From JBBRHQ01 sp963815645 (GTDB taxonomy: Bacteria; Actinomycetota; Thermoleophilia; Solirubrobacterales; 70-9): a stretch of DNA of 64,000 bases. The stretch lies in the NCBI GenBank assembly GCA_963815645.1, contig CAWFHL010000002.1:1-64000 (forward strand), written 5' to 3'. The translations under genes were made by a program, and so were the position numbers. Position 1 is the first letter of the stretch; each line of letters opens with the position of its first letter. Positions 1 to 8,898 of this stretch are shown in pieces. Below the pieces are notes generated by a model, which made no database searches, was not told where the DNA came from, and worked only from the letters and a program-made list of their open reading frames with translations.

Positions 1-895
1 CGGGGTGGACCCGGACCTCGACGGGCAGGCTGGTCGGGTCGAGTCGCTGGCGGTCGAGATGGCAGACTTGGCAAGCGAGCTGCGCTCATACCTCGATCGC
101 ATCGAGGCCGACCCTGGGCGCCTCGCCGCGGTCGAGGAACACCTCGGAATCCTCGACAGGCTGGAGCGCAAGCACGGTGGCACCATCTCCTCGGTACTCG
201 AGCACGCTGAGCGCTGCAGGGAAGAGATCGCGCGGCTCGCGAATGCCGAGGAGCGCATCACGGAGCTGGAAACCGAGCTGGCGGCTGCCGAGGAGCGGCG
301 TGCGGCAACGGCCCGGCAGCTGACCCGCGGCCGCTCGGCAGCGGCAGGGGCGCTGCAGTCCCGGGTGGCCGCTGAGCTCGAGCAGCTGGCGATGCCGGGC
401 GCGAGCCTCGAGGTCGTCCTCGAAGCGTGCCCCAAGGGCTACGGGGCCGAGGGGGCCGAGTCGGTCGAGCTGCGAGTCTCGACCAACCCGGGCATCGGGC
501 CAGCACCGCTTCGGGAGGCTGCTTCCGGAGGGGAGCTCTCCCGGGTGATGCTCGCGTTGAGCGGACTGGGCGCGACGGGCGGTGGCGGGACGCTTGTCTT
601 CGACGAGATCGACGCGGGGATCGGCGGCAAGACGGCTGGGGTGGTGGGTGAGCGCCTCCGGGCCCTCGCTGAGCGGCGCCAGGTCGTCTGCATCACCCAC
701 CTGCCTCAGGTCGCCTCCCTGGCTGCGCGGCATTTTCGCGTCAGCAAGCAGATCGCTGGGGGCCGGACCCGGGCGACCGTCGAGAGCGTCGCCGGCGACG
801 ACTTGGTCGCCGAGATCGCCCGCATGCTGGGCGGGGGTGACGGCGTCGACGACGCTGCAAGCCGTCATGCCCGCGAGATGTTGGCGGCGGCGTGA
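1..895 (+). CDS. recN: DNA repair protein RecN, C-terminal part (cut by window start)
   Basis: This is the C-terminal ~297 residues of RecN, the SMC-like ATPase that acts at double-strand breaks during recombinational repair. A coiled-coil arm (alternating Glu/Ala/Leu/Arg heptads, roughly nucleotides 40-370) is followed by the ABC signature SGGELSRV (about 522-545), the Walker B stretch LVFDEIDAGIGG (about 595-630) and the switch-His region CITHLPQVAS. The frame is open to the first base, so the N-terminal Walker A half lies outside the window. It ends with TGA 50 bp before steA, the usual actinobacterial order. Confidence 0.96.
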   Translation, partial: GVDPDLDGQAGRVESLAVEMADLASELRSYLDRIEADPGRLAAVEEHLGILDRLERKHGGTISSVLEHAERCREEIARLANAEERITELETELAAAEERRAATARQLTRGRSAAAGALQSRVAAELEQLAMPGASLEVVLEACPKGYGAEGAESVELRVSTNPGIGPAPLREAASGGELSRVMLALSGLGATGGGGTLVFDEIDAGIGGKTAGVVGERLRALAERRQVVCITHLPQVASLAARHFRVSKQIAGGRTRATVESVAGDDLVAEIARMLGGGDGVDDAASRHAREMLAAA

Positions 896-945
896 GCCCT
901 CCGGCGCCGCTGGCTATCCGACCCGGGTTCGCCTAACCTCAGGCC

Positions 946-2133
946 GTGCCAACGGCAAGCCGCCGTCGCTTCAGGGTCCTCAGGTCGCGTCGCAACGGCG
1001 CCGCGAACGGGACGGCGATCCACGGAACCGCCCGGCTTGGCCGCAAGACCAAGGACCTGGTGAAGCGATTGGGCCCCGCCGACATCGCGGTGATCGACCA
1101 CACCAACGTCGATCGGATCACCGCCGAGGAGCTGATCGCGACGGGGGTGCGGGCTGTGATCAACACCTCGGATTCCTCCAACGGGCGCTACCCGAACTCT
1201 GGGCCGCTGCTGCTGACCGAGGCGGGAATCACCGTCGTCGACGCGCCGCGCTCGCGCCTTTTCGAGCTGCTCAAGGACGGCGACCCGCTGACGATCGACG
1301 GCGGGACCATCCTCAGGGGCGGTGAGGAGATCCTCACAGGCAGGGTGCTCGACGCCGAGCAGCTCGCCGAGCAGCTCGAGCACCAGCGCCAGGAGATCGA
1401 CGCCGCGCTCGCTGAGTTCGCCGAGAACACCGTCTCCCGGGTTCGCGACGAGGGCGATCTGCTGATGGGCGGGATCGACTTCCCCTCCACCAGGACCAGC
1501 TTTCGCGACCGCCATGTCCTGATCGTCGTTCGCGGCCACCGCCACCGCCGGGACCTGCAAGCCCTGCGCGCCTACATCCGGGATGTCAAGCCCCTGCTGG
1601 TCGGCGTCGACGGCGGCGCCGACGCCCTGCTCGAGGCCGGGATGACGCCGGACGTCGTGCTCGGCGACATGGATTCGGCCAGCGACGCGGCGCTCCGCTG
1701 CGGGGCGGAGCTGGTAGTCCACGCTTATCCCGACGGCGGGGCGCCCGGGTGCGAGCGGCTTGGGCGCCTCGGACTCGAGCACCTGACGGTTCCCGCCCCC
1801 GGCACGAGCCAGGACGTGGCGATGCTGCTCGCCTCGGAGAAGGGGGCATCGCTGATCGTCAGCGTCGGCGCCCACTTCAACCTGATCGAGTTCCTCGACA
1901 AGGATCGCGAGGGGATGTCGTCGACCTTCCTCACCCGGTTGCGGATCGGCGAGAATCTGGTCGACGCGAAGGGCGTGAGCCGCCTCTACAACCCGGGGGT
2001 CGAGCTCGGATGGGTGGCGCTGTTCATGGTCGCCTTCGCCGCCCTGCTGGTGATCGTAATCGTCACCTCGCCGGTGCTCGACGACCTCGTCCGGCTCACC
2101 TGGTTGAAGATCAAGATCTGGCTGGGGCTCTAG
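946..2133 (+). CDS. steA: SteA family protein (thiamin pyrophosphokinase-like, cell-division associated)
   Basis: This 395-residue protein with a GTG start matches SteA, which in corynebacteria works with SteB at the cytokinetic ring and affects cell separation. The central part is thiamin-pyrophosphokinase-like: VGVDGGADALLEAG and DVVLGDMDSASD are the recognisable nucleotide-site motifs. A hydrophobic segment near the C-terminus (about residues 363-383) anchors it in the membrane. Its place between recN and mctB/steB is the conserved actinobacterial order and supports the name. The function is taken from family knowledge; no enzymatic activity can be claimed. Confidence 0.88.
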   Translation: MPTASRRRFRVLRSRRNGAANGTAIHGTARLGRKTKDLVKRLGPADIAVIDHTNVDRITAEELIATGVRAVINTSDSSNGRYPNSGPLLLTEAGITVVDAPRSRLFELLKDGDPLTIDGGTILRGGEEILTGRVLDAEQLAEQLEHQRQEIDAALAEFAENTVSRVRDEGDLLMGGIDFPSTRTSFRDRHVLIVVRGHRHRRDLQALRAYIRDVKPLLVGVDGGADALLEAGMTPDVVLGDMDSASDAALRCGAELVVHAYPDGGAPGCERLGRLGLEHLTVPAPGTSQDVAMLLASEKGASLIVSVGAHFNLIEFLDKDREGMSSTFLTRLRIGENLVDAKGVSRLYNPGVELGWVALFMVAFAALLVIVIVTSPVLDDLVRLTWLKIKIWLGL

Positions 2134-2240
2134 GTGGTCCCCCCGGCTAGATGGGCGATTCCTCATCGCCGCACTCCCGGCTGACGGCGCAGGTGCCCCC
2201 GGGGGCACGTCAATTCGGATCGACCATCTAGCCTGCCGCG

Positions 2241-3194
2241 ATGGGCTATTCCGCTCGTTATCACGCAGCCTCTCTTGCTGCCGTCTTTCTGGCGCTGGCG
2301 ATCGGCATCCTGATCGGTGCGGAGTTCGGCGGGGATGTGGTCTCCAACACCCGCAAGAACCTCGAGAAGAGCATCACCGCCGACCTCACCGACGCTCGCG
2401 GCAGGGCGGACGAGCTGGCCGGGGAACTGGGCCGGGCGAACGAGTTCGGCGACCGGATCTACCCGGTGCTGGTCAGCGACAAGCTCGCCGGCCGCCGGGT
2501 GGGGATTCTCGGGCTCGGCGGGCTGCCGGGCAGTCTCTCCCATGAGATCGAGTCCGCGCTGGAGCCGACCGGGGCAAGCTTGGTGGCGGTCGGGGTGATC
2601 CGTGAGCCGCCCGACGTCAGCGCCCTCGCCGGTGACCTCTCGGGCACTCGGTTTGCCGACATCGACTCGAATCCAGACACGGTGCAGGCGCTGGGGACCG
2701 GGTTCGGCCGCCAGCTGGTCATCGGCGGGAACCTGCTCGCGAAGGTCGGCAGCAAGATGTTCTCCAGGGTCAGTGGGCGCTTCGGCAACCTCGACGGACT
2801 GGTCGTCGTCCGCGACGCGCCCCAGAGCTTCGGAAGCGCCGACTCGGAGAACACGACCAGGATGGAGAGCGGCATCCTCGACGGGGTGAGCGGCACGGCC
2901 GTCAAGGCGGTCGGGGTCGAGGCGACCGACGCCGACCCCTCCTCGATCTCGTTTTTCGACGACCGCCACCTGTCGACCGTCGATGACATCGACCTGCCCT
3001 CCGGCAAGGTCGCCACCGTCTTCGCCCTGCTGGGCGCGGAAGGGAACTTCGGAATCAAGGGGAGCGCCGACCGGCTCCTCCCCGACCTGCTGGCGCCGGG
3101 ACCGGCGGTGACCGCGCCGCCATCCGGCTCCCGGGGCGGCCGTGCCGGGCAGGCTGGAGCAAGCCGCGGCCAGACCTCGGGCCCGGGCAAGTGA
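2241..3194 (+). CDS. MctB/SteB family membrane-anchored protein
   Basis: This 317-residue protein begins with a signal anchor (residues about 10-30, alternating Leu/Ala/Ile/Gly), followed by a coiled coil (about 35-75) and a large soluble domain. This is the layout of the mycobacterial copper-efflux protein MctB (Rv1698) and its corynebacterial relative SteB. It follows steA and precedes the GT4 gene, overlapping the latter by 4 bp (GTGA). The Ser/Gly/Pro-rich tail after residue 285 looks disordered. Whether its role here is copper export or partnership with SteA in division cannot be decided from sequence. Confidence 0.85.
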   Translation: MGYSARYHAASLAAVFLALAIGILIGAEFGGDVVSNTRKNLEKSITADLTDARGRADELAGELGRANEFGDRIYPVLVSDKLAGRRVGILGLGGLPGSLSHEIESALEPTGASLVAVGVIREPPDVSALAGDLSGTRFADIDSNPDTVQALGTGFGRQLVIGGNLLAKVGSKMFSRVSGRFGNLDGLVVVRDAPQSFGSADSENTTRMESGILDGVSGTAVKAVGVEATDADPSSISFFDDRHLSTVDDIDLPSGKVATVFALLGAEGNFGIKGSADRLLPDLLAPGPAVTAPPSGSRGGRAGQAGASRGQTSGPGK

Positions 3195-4030
3195 CCTGGA
3201 TCGGCTTCCCGGTCGCCGTAGCGGTCGGACTGCTGATCGTCCCCACCGGCGTCCGGGGCCTGCTAGACGCCGGCCTCAGCCGCGAGAACTACCGCGGTCG
3301 GACCGCCGCCTTCCCCCTCGGGGCGGTGATCGCGACATCGGCTCTGGTCGCGCTGGCGCCGCTCGCCTTCCTCGATGATCGTGCCGATCTCAACCTCCTC
3401 GACCCCGACCTGAGGCGCTGGATCACATACGTGATCGGGGTCGCCTTCCTCGGCTTCCTCGACGACGCCCTGGGGCGGGCCGGATCGGATGGCTCACCGC
3501 GCGGTTGGCGGGGCCATGCGGAGGCGCTGCGCGAGGGGCGCCTCTCGACCGGCGCAATAAAGGCGGTTGGGGCTCTGGCCCTGGCTGCCTACGTGGTCAG
3601 CGGCACCGGCCGCCAGTCACTCTCCTATCTCGCCGATGTCGCCCTGCTGATTCTCGCCACCAACCTCTTCAACCTGCTCGACCTGCGCCCGGGTCGGGCG
3701 GAGAAAGCGCTTGTACTGATCGGAGCCGGGCTCTGCATCAGCGCTTGGACGATCGAGCCGATCGAGCTGCTCGGCATCTTCGCCGGGCCGATCCTGATCG
3801 GCGCCGCCTTCACGCTGACCGAACGGGCGATGCTCGGCGATACCGGCTCGAACCTCGTCGGGGCCGTCGCGGGAGTGTGGTTGCTGACCGGTCTCGATCA
3901 GACCGGCCGGTTGATTGCACTCGCCCTGATCGCCCTGTTGACGGTATATGGGGAGTTTCGCTCGATCTCCGCGGCGATCTCCTCGATTCCTCCGCTGCGA
4001 TTACTAGACTCGCTTGGGAGAGCTAGATGA
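3191..4030 (+). CDS. MraY/WecA-like glycosyltransferase family 4 membrane protein
   Basis: This 279-residue polytopic protein has about eight hydrophobic segments. It carries the marks of polyprenyl-phosphate sugar-1-phosphate transferases: FLDDALG (the DDxxG metal motif, about residue 80), NLFNLLDLRPGRAEKA (equivalent of NxxNxxDG) and MLGDTGSN. The third Asp-Gly motif is altered (LRPG), and the MraY-specific His motif is not seen, so a WecA-like or unassigned GT4 role is more likely than peptidoglycan lipid I synthesis. It starts at a GTG overlapping mctB/steB and ends in an ATGA overlap with pyrG, so the three are probably translationally coupled. Confidence 0.82.
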   Translation: MTWIGFPVAVAVGLLIVPTGVRGLLDAGLSRENYRGRTAAFPLGAVIATSALVALAPLAFLDDRADLNLLDPDLRRWITYVIGVAFLGFLDDALGRAGSDGSPRGWRGHAEALREGRLSTGAIKAVGALALAAYVVSGTGRQSLSYLADVALLILATNLFNLLDLRPGRAEKALVLIGAGLCISAWTIEPIELLGIFAGPILIGAAFTLTERAMLGDTGSNLVGAVAGVWLLTGLDQTGRLIALALIALLTVYGEFRSISAAISSIPPLRLLDSLGRAR

Positions 4031-5700
4031 GCCGACCTCGACAGGGAGACAGCCGCTTCATATTCGTCACAGGCGGGGTCGTCTCGGCACTCGGCAAGGG
4101 AATCGCCTCGGCCTCAATCGGGCGCCTGCTGGTCTCCCGCGGGTTCAGGGTCCAGCTTCAGAAGTTTGATCCCTACATCAACGTCGATCCCGGGACGATG
4201 AGCCCATTCCAGCACGGGGAGGTGTTCGTCACCGAGGACGGGGCGGAGACCGACCTCGACCTCGGCCACTACGAGCGCTTCACCGACGAGAACACCTCGC
4301 GTGCCTCCAACGTGACCGCGGGAGCCGTCTACAACTCGGTGATCAAGCGGGAGCGGCGCGGCGACTACCTCGGGGCGACCGTGCAGGTGATCCCCCATAT
4401 CACCGACGAGATCAAGAACCGGATCCTGATCGTCGCCGAGTCGCAGGCGGTTGATTTCGTGATCACCGAGATCGGCGGGACCGTCGGCGACATCGAGTCG
4501 CTGCCCTTCCTGGAGTCGATCCGGCAGCTCTATACCGACATCGGCCCGAAGCGCTGCATGTTCGTCCACCTGACCCTGGTGCCCTACATCGGCCATGCCG
4601 GCGAGCTGAAGACGAAGCCCACTCAGCACTCGGTCAACGAGCTGCGCCGGATCGGAATCCAACCGCATGCCCTCGTCTGCCGCTCCGAGGGAGGCCTCGA
4701 CCGCGAAATCCGCCGCAAGATCGCCCTTTTCGCCAGCCTTCCCGAGGACGGGGTGATCTCCGCACGCGACGTCGACAACATCTACAAGGTCCCGCTGGTC
4801 TACCGGGCGGAGGGGGTGGACGACCTCGTGCTGGATCACTTCGGCATGGACGCGCCGCCGCCCGACCTCGGGGACTGGGAGGCGATGGTGCGGCGTGCCG
4901 ACGCTGCCGCGGGGAAGGTCAAGATCGCCTTGGTCGGCAAGTACGTGCAGCTCGCCGACGCCTACAAGTCGGTGATCGAGGCACTCTCGCACGGCGGCTT
5001 CCACCACGGCGTCGAGGTCGAGGTCGAGCTGGTGGACTCCGAGGACTTCGACCCCGAACGGCTCACCGACGCCGATGGCATCCTCATCCCGGGAGGATTC
5101 GGCGAGCGCGGCATCGAGGGCAAGGTGGCGGCGGCGAAGATCGCCCGTGAGCGCTCGATCCCGTATCTGGGGATCTGCCTTGGGATGCAGATCGCCGTGG
5201 TCGAGTTCGCCCGCGACGTGGCGGGCATGGGTGGGGCGAACTCGGCCGAGTTCGACCCCGAGACGCCGTTCGCCGTGGTCGACCTCTTGCCCGAGCAGAA
5301 GGAGGTTTCCGACATGGGCGGGACGATGCGGCTCGGCGCCGACCCGGTGAAGCTCCACGACGGTACCAGGGCGCGGGAGATCTTCGGGGAGTCGGTGATC
5401 TACAAGCGCCACCGCCACCGCTACGAGGTCAACAACGTCCACCGGATGCGACTCGAGGACGATGGGCTGGTTTGCAGCGGCACCTCCCCCGACGAGCGCC
5501 TGGTCGAGGTGGTCGAGCTGCCCGACCACCCCTTTTTCATCGCCTCCCAGTTCCACCCCGAGTTCAACTCCCGCCCGAACCGCCCCGAGCCGCTGTTCCG
5601 CGAGTTCATCGGTGCCGCCGCGCGCCACGCCGGCGAGCACCGTGCCGAGGCTACGGAGCCGGTGGAGGAGCTCGAGGGAACGCGGGTTCGCCGATCTTGA
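4027..5700 (+). CDS. pyrG: CTP synthase
   Basis: This 557-residue enzyme is of normal length and aminates UTP to CTP with glutamine-derived ammonia. The N-terminal synthetase domain opens with FIFVTGGVVSALGKGI (P-loop) and contains the conserved KFDPYINVDPGTM and GGTVGDIES stretches. The C-terminal class I glutaminase domain shows the oxyanion-strand region IPGGFGERG, the nucleophile Cys in GICLGMQ (about residue 384) and the His-Glu pair in SQFHPEF. The ATG lies in the stop of the GT4 gene. The last ~25 residues are acidic and variable. Confidence 0.98.
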   Translation: MSRPRQGDSRFIFVTGGVVSALGKGIASASIGRLLVSRGFRVQLQKFDPYINVDPGTMSPFQHGEVFVTEDGAETDLDLGHYERFTDENTSRASNVTAGAVYNSVIKRERRGDYLGATVQVIPHITDEIKNRILIVAESQAVDFVITEIGGTVGDIESLPFLESIRQLYTDIGPKRCMFVHLTLVPYIGHAGELKTKPTQHSVNELRRIGIQPHALVCRSEGGLDREIRRKIALFASLPEDGVISARDVDNIYKVPLVYRAEGVDDLVLDHFGMDAPPPDLGDWEAMVRRADAAAGKVKIALVGKYVQLADAYKSVIEALSHGGFHHGVEVEVELVDSEDFDPERLTDADGILIPGGFGERGIEGKVAAAKIARERSIPYLGICLGMQIAVVEFARDVAGMGGANSAEFDPETPFAVVDLLPEQKEVSDMGGTMRLGADPVKLHDGTRAREIFGESVIYKRHRHRYEVNNVHRMRLEDDGLVCSGTSPDERLVEVVELPDHPFFIASQFHPEFNSRPNRPEPLFREFIGAAARHAGEHRAEATEPVEELEGTRVRRS

Positions 5701-5732
5701 GGCGAGCCCGATAGCTGTCCGGTGCGATCGAG

Positions 5733-6146
5733 TTGGCCGGGCCTTCCGCAGAGGACCCTCACGAGCTCGTCAAGCGGGCCTTCGAGCGCTGGAACTCGGG
5801 CGATCGAACGGTCGACCCCGCCACGCTTGATCCCGAGGTGGAGCTCCATACACCGCTCGGCTCGACGCGAGGTGAGCCCTACCGCGGTCACGCCGGATTC
5901 GAGCAATGGATTGCGGAGATCGACGAGCAGTTCGAGGAGTGGGAGCTCGTGGTTGCGGAGTGGAGGGCCTCCGATGACGGCCGGCTGTTCGGGCTTGGTG
6001 AGATTCAGGCGCGGGGGAGGGGCAGCGGCCTCGAGTTGAATCAGCCGCTCGCCTGGCTGTTCGCGTTCCGTAACGGAAGGCTAATTCGCTACGACGCCTT
6101 CTACGAGCACGACCAGGGGCTTCGGGCGGCCGGGCTGAAGCCGTAA
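5733..6146 (+). CDS. SnoaL/NTF2-like domain protein (core-genome relative of the array family)
   Basis: This 137-residue cone-fold protein has the usual order: an N-terminal helix (DPHELVKRAFERWNSGD), DPEVELHTP, YRGHAGFEQW, the RGRGSGLEL strand and FRNGRLIRYD. It starts at TTG. It belongs to the same superfamily as the accessory array at 27-47 kb, and even its tail (LRAAGLKP) echoes the array tail. It lacks the MSQENVE start and the GATACT box, so it may represent the ancestral, non-cassette form. Ligand and reaction are unknown. Confidence 0.8.
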   Translation: MAGPSAEDPHELVKRAFERWNSGDRTVDPATLDPEVELHTPLGSTRGEPYRGHAGFEQWIAEIDEQFEEWELVVAEWRASDDGRLFGLGEIQARGRGSGLELNQPLAWLFAFRNGRLIRYDAFYEHDQGLRAAGLKP

Positions 6147-6163
6147 TTCATAGCCTTCGCGGC

Positions 6164-7273
6164 GTGAGCAGCGAGCAGCGCCTACATCAACGCTTCGTCC
6201 GCCTCTGCGAGATCCGCAGCCCGACCGGGGAGGAGCGCGGGATCGCCGACGCGGTCACCGCGGAGCTGCGCGGGTTGGGGATCGAGGTGAGCGAGGACGG
6301 CTGCGCCGAGGAGGCCGGCGCCGGGGCCGGCAACCTCCTTGCCCGGCTCCCCGGGCGCATGGACGAATGGATCATGTTCGCCGCCCATCTCGACACGGTT
6401 CCGCACGAGGGCCGGGTCGAGGTGGTTTATGGCGACGGCATCTACCGCAGCGCCGGCGAGACGATCCTCGGCGCCGACAACAAGGCTGCGCTCGCGGTGC
6501 TGCTCGAGCTAGTTGCGGCTCACGCCGACGATCCCCCGGTGGTGGGGATCGAGCTGCTGCTGACGGTTGCCGAGGAGGTGGCGCTGCGCGGCGCCAAGGC
6601 CTTCGACGTCTCGACTCTTCGCTCCGAGATCGGCTTCGTGATCGACCATGCCAGCCCGATCGGCGAGGTGATCACCGCCTCGCCGAGCTACCAGCGGGTC
6701 GATGCGGAGTTCGACGGAACCGAGGCCCACGCCGGGATTCGCCCCGAGGACGGGCACAGCGCGATCGCGGCGGCGGCCACGGCGATCGCGGCGATGGAGC
6801 TCGGCCGCCTTGACCCGGAGACGACGGCGAACGTCGGGGTGATCGCCGGCGGCACCTCGGCCAATGTCGTCCCCCGCACCTGCCGGATCGAGGCCGAGGC
6901 GCGCAGCATCGACCCGGGGCGCGCGGCCGAGGTGGCCGGGCGGATGTCGGAGGCTTGCGCCTGGGCGGCGAGCGAGCACTGCTGCGATCTCGACCTGCGG
7001 ATCGCCGAGCTGTTCCGAGGCTACCGCCTCGCCCCATCCTCGCGGACGGTGGCGCTGGCCGAGGCCGGGCTGCGGCGCTGCGGCCGGGAGCCCGAACGAA
7101 TCTCGAGCGGGGGTGGCAGCGACGCAAACGCCCTGATCGCCGCCGGCCTCGACTGCGTCCTGCTCGCCAACGGCACCGAGGCGAACCACACCAGCCGGGA
7201 GAGCGTCGCCGCCGAGAGCCTCGATGCGATGCTGGAGTTGTGCGAGGCGATCGTGCTCGAGGCGGCGAGGTGA
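6164..7273 (+). CDS. M20 family peptidase (peptidase T-like)
   Basis: This 369-residue metallopeptidase resembles the peptidase T / YqjE branch of M20. Visible metal-site motifs are AAHLDTVP (His and Asp, about residue 70), GADNKAAL, the catalytic Glu pair in TVAEEVALRGAK, and a C-terminal His in EANHTSRES. The dimerisation domain sits in the middle (about 170-285, with EAHAGIRPEDGHS). The GTG start follows the SnoaL-like gene by 17 bp and the end abuts the DUF3866 gene, so the three may form one transcript. The probable substrate is a di- or tripeptide or a related amide. Confidence 0.9.
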   Translation: MSSEQRLHQRFVRLCEIRSPTGEERGIADAVTAELRGLGIEVSEDGCAEEAGAGAGNLLARLPGRMDEWIMFAAHLDTVPHEGRVEVVYGDGIYRSAGETILGADNKAALAVLLELVAAHADDPPVVGIELLLTVAEEVALRGAKAFDVSTLRSEIGFVIDHASPIGEVITASPSYQRVDAEFDGTEAHAGIRPEDGHSAIAAAATAIAAMELGRLDPETTANVGVIAGGTSANVVPRTCRIEAEARSIDPGRAAEVAGRMSEACAWAASEHCCDLDLRIAELFRGYRLAPSSRTVALAEAGLRRCGREPERISSGGGSDANALIAAGLDCVLLANGTEANHTSRESVAAESLDAMLELCEAIVLEAAR

Positions 7274-7283
7274 AGGCGGCGCG

Positions 7284-8312
7284 GTGGTGCTGAAGCTGCG
7301 ACGAGGAATCGTCGTCGAAGAGAAGCCGCTGGTGGTCGACGTCGGAGGCGAGCGGCGGCCCGCCTGGGCGGATGAGGGAATGCTGGGCGAGATGCGGGAA
7401 GGCGACGAGGTGATCGTCAACGTCGAGGCTCTCGACCTGGATCTCGGCTCGGGCGGAATCGACATCGTCCACGTCAACCTCTCGCGGGGGCTCGAAGGCG
7501 GCGGCGCCGGCGGGCCCGACGTAATCAAGCTCAACTACACATCGATCCAGCACCCGGTCGTCCCGGTCGAGCGCGGCGAGCACGAGATCGTCGCCGGCGG
7601 CGGCTCGAGTACCCCGGTACTGGTGATTCCGCTGCATGGTCAGCTGGCGCCTTCCGCCTGGGCTGCGGGCCGGGCCGCTCCCGGGCTGCCGGTCGGGTAC
7701 GTGCAGACCGCCGGAGGGGCGCTGCCCGGGCGGATCTCCCGCGACGTCGCCCAGCTCCGAGGCCTCGGGATCCTCTGCGGCCACCTCACGGCGGCCCCCG
7801 CCTACGGCGGGGAGCTCGAGGCGCTGAGCGTCGCCGGGGCGCTCGACGCGGCAGTTCACCGGCTCGGCTGGGGGGCCGTGATCGTCGGGCCGGGGCCCGG
7901 GATCATCGGCTCCGCGACCCACTACGGGCACGGCGGCATGGAGGCTCTCGACAACGCCCATGCGGCGCTGGCCCTCGGGTTGCCGACGCTGCTATCTCCG
8001 CGGCTCTCCGAAGCGGACCCGCGAACCCGCCACCGCGGCGTCAGCCACCACACGACAACCGTGCTCGGCCTGCTGCTGGGCGGGGTCGAGGTCCCGGTGC
8101 CGGCAGAGGGCGAGGAGGAAGCGGCGGTACTGCGTGAGCTGGCCGGCGAGCGCCACCGGGTCGGCACTCACGAGGCCGATGTCGCCGGCTATGCCGCCAG
8201 CGGCCTGCCGACCAGGACCATGGGCCGGGGGATCGACGAGGACCGTCTGTTCTTCGCCGCCGCCCTGGCTTCCGGGCTGGGGCTGGCAGAGGCGGCGGGG
8301 GCGTCGCGTTGA
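7284..8312 (+). CDS. DUF3866 family protein
   Basis: This 342-residue protein, rich in Gly and small residues, is recognisable as the actinobacterial DUF3866 family. The start is placed at the GTG 10 bp after the M20 stop, because the longer open frame would run into the peptidase gene; a second GTG at 7287 is possible. Repeated Gly-rich loops (VIVGPGPGIIGSATHYGHGG, about residue 205) suggest a ligand-binding Rossmann-like fold, but the function is unknown. Its TGA overlaps the TTG start of the NUDIX remnant. Confidence 0.85.
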   Translation: MVLKLRRGIVVEEKPLVVDVGGERRPAWADEGMLGEMREGDEVIVNVEALDLDLGSGGIDIVHVNLSRGLEGGGAGGPDVIKLNYTSIQHPVVPVERGEHEIVAGGGSSTPVLVIPLHGQLAPSAWAAGRAAPGLPVGYVQTAGGALPGRISRDVAQLRGLGILCGHLTAAPAYGGELEALSVAGALDAAVHRLGWGAVIVGPGPGIIGSATHYGHGGMEALDNAHAALALGLPTLLSPRLSEADPRTRHRGVSHHTTTVLGLLLGGVEVPVPAEGEEEAAVLRELAGERHRVGTHEADVAGYAASGLPTRTMGRGIDEDRLFFAAALASGLGLAEAAGASR

Positions 8313-8837
8313 GCTACGAGCGACTGCGTTCCGAGACGCTCTTCGAGGGCGGCTTCTTCGATGTCGTCCGCGAGCGGGTGCGCTACGAGGATGGGTCAGA
8401 GCACCAGCGGGAGTTCGCCCGCCACCCGGGCGCCGTCGCCATCCTGCCCCGCGACTCTGAGCGGATCTTCATGGTCCGCCAGCCGCGCGAATCGGTCGGC
8501 GAGGACGATCTGCTCGAGCTTTCCCCGCGGGAAAGCTCGAGCAAAAGGGGGAGTCCCCGCTGGAGTGCGCCCGCCGGGAGCTGCACGAGCAGGTCGGGAT
8601 GCGCGCCGGCCGGTGGGAGGAGCTGAAGCGGATCTACATCAGCCCCGGCTTCACCGGTGAGGAGTCCACGTCTTCGAGGCGACGGAGCTCGAGCGGATAG
8701 GCGCCGACCCGACCGAAGGCGAGCGGATCGAGGTGGTCAGCCACCCACTTGCCGAGATCGACGCGGTGATCGATGCGTGCGCCGACGCGACCTCGCTGGT
8801 CGGCCTGCTCCTCTTCCGCTCTCGCCTGCGGTCCTGA
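8309..8837 (+). pseudogene. NUDIX hydrolase (ADP-ribose pyrophosphatase-like), two frameshifts
   Basis: The first frame encodes a NUDIX N-terminus (SYERLRSETLFEGGFFDVV). Near 8532 the frame breaks, and the NUDIX box continues in another frame (GKLEQKGESPLECARREL then HEQVG). Near 8663 it breaks again, and the C-terminal part (VFEATELERIGADP, then EGERIEVV) runs in a third frame to TGA at 8835-8837. One or two bases inserted or lost at each site would restore a ~175-residue protein. In Mycobacterium tuberculosis the same slot between pyrG and xerD is held by the NUDIX gene Rv1700, which supports orthology. Real decay or consensus error are both possible. Confidence 0.85.
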
Positions 8838-8898
8838 TCGCCGCCGGGCGGCCCCTTGCGGCGCAAGGGATGGGCAGTGGAGGGCAGAAAGACCGCCC

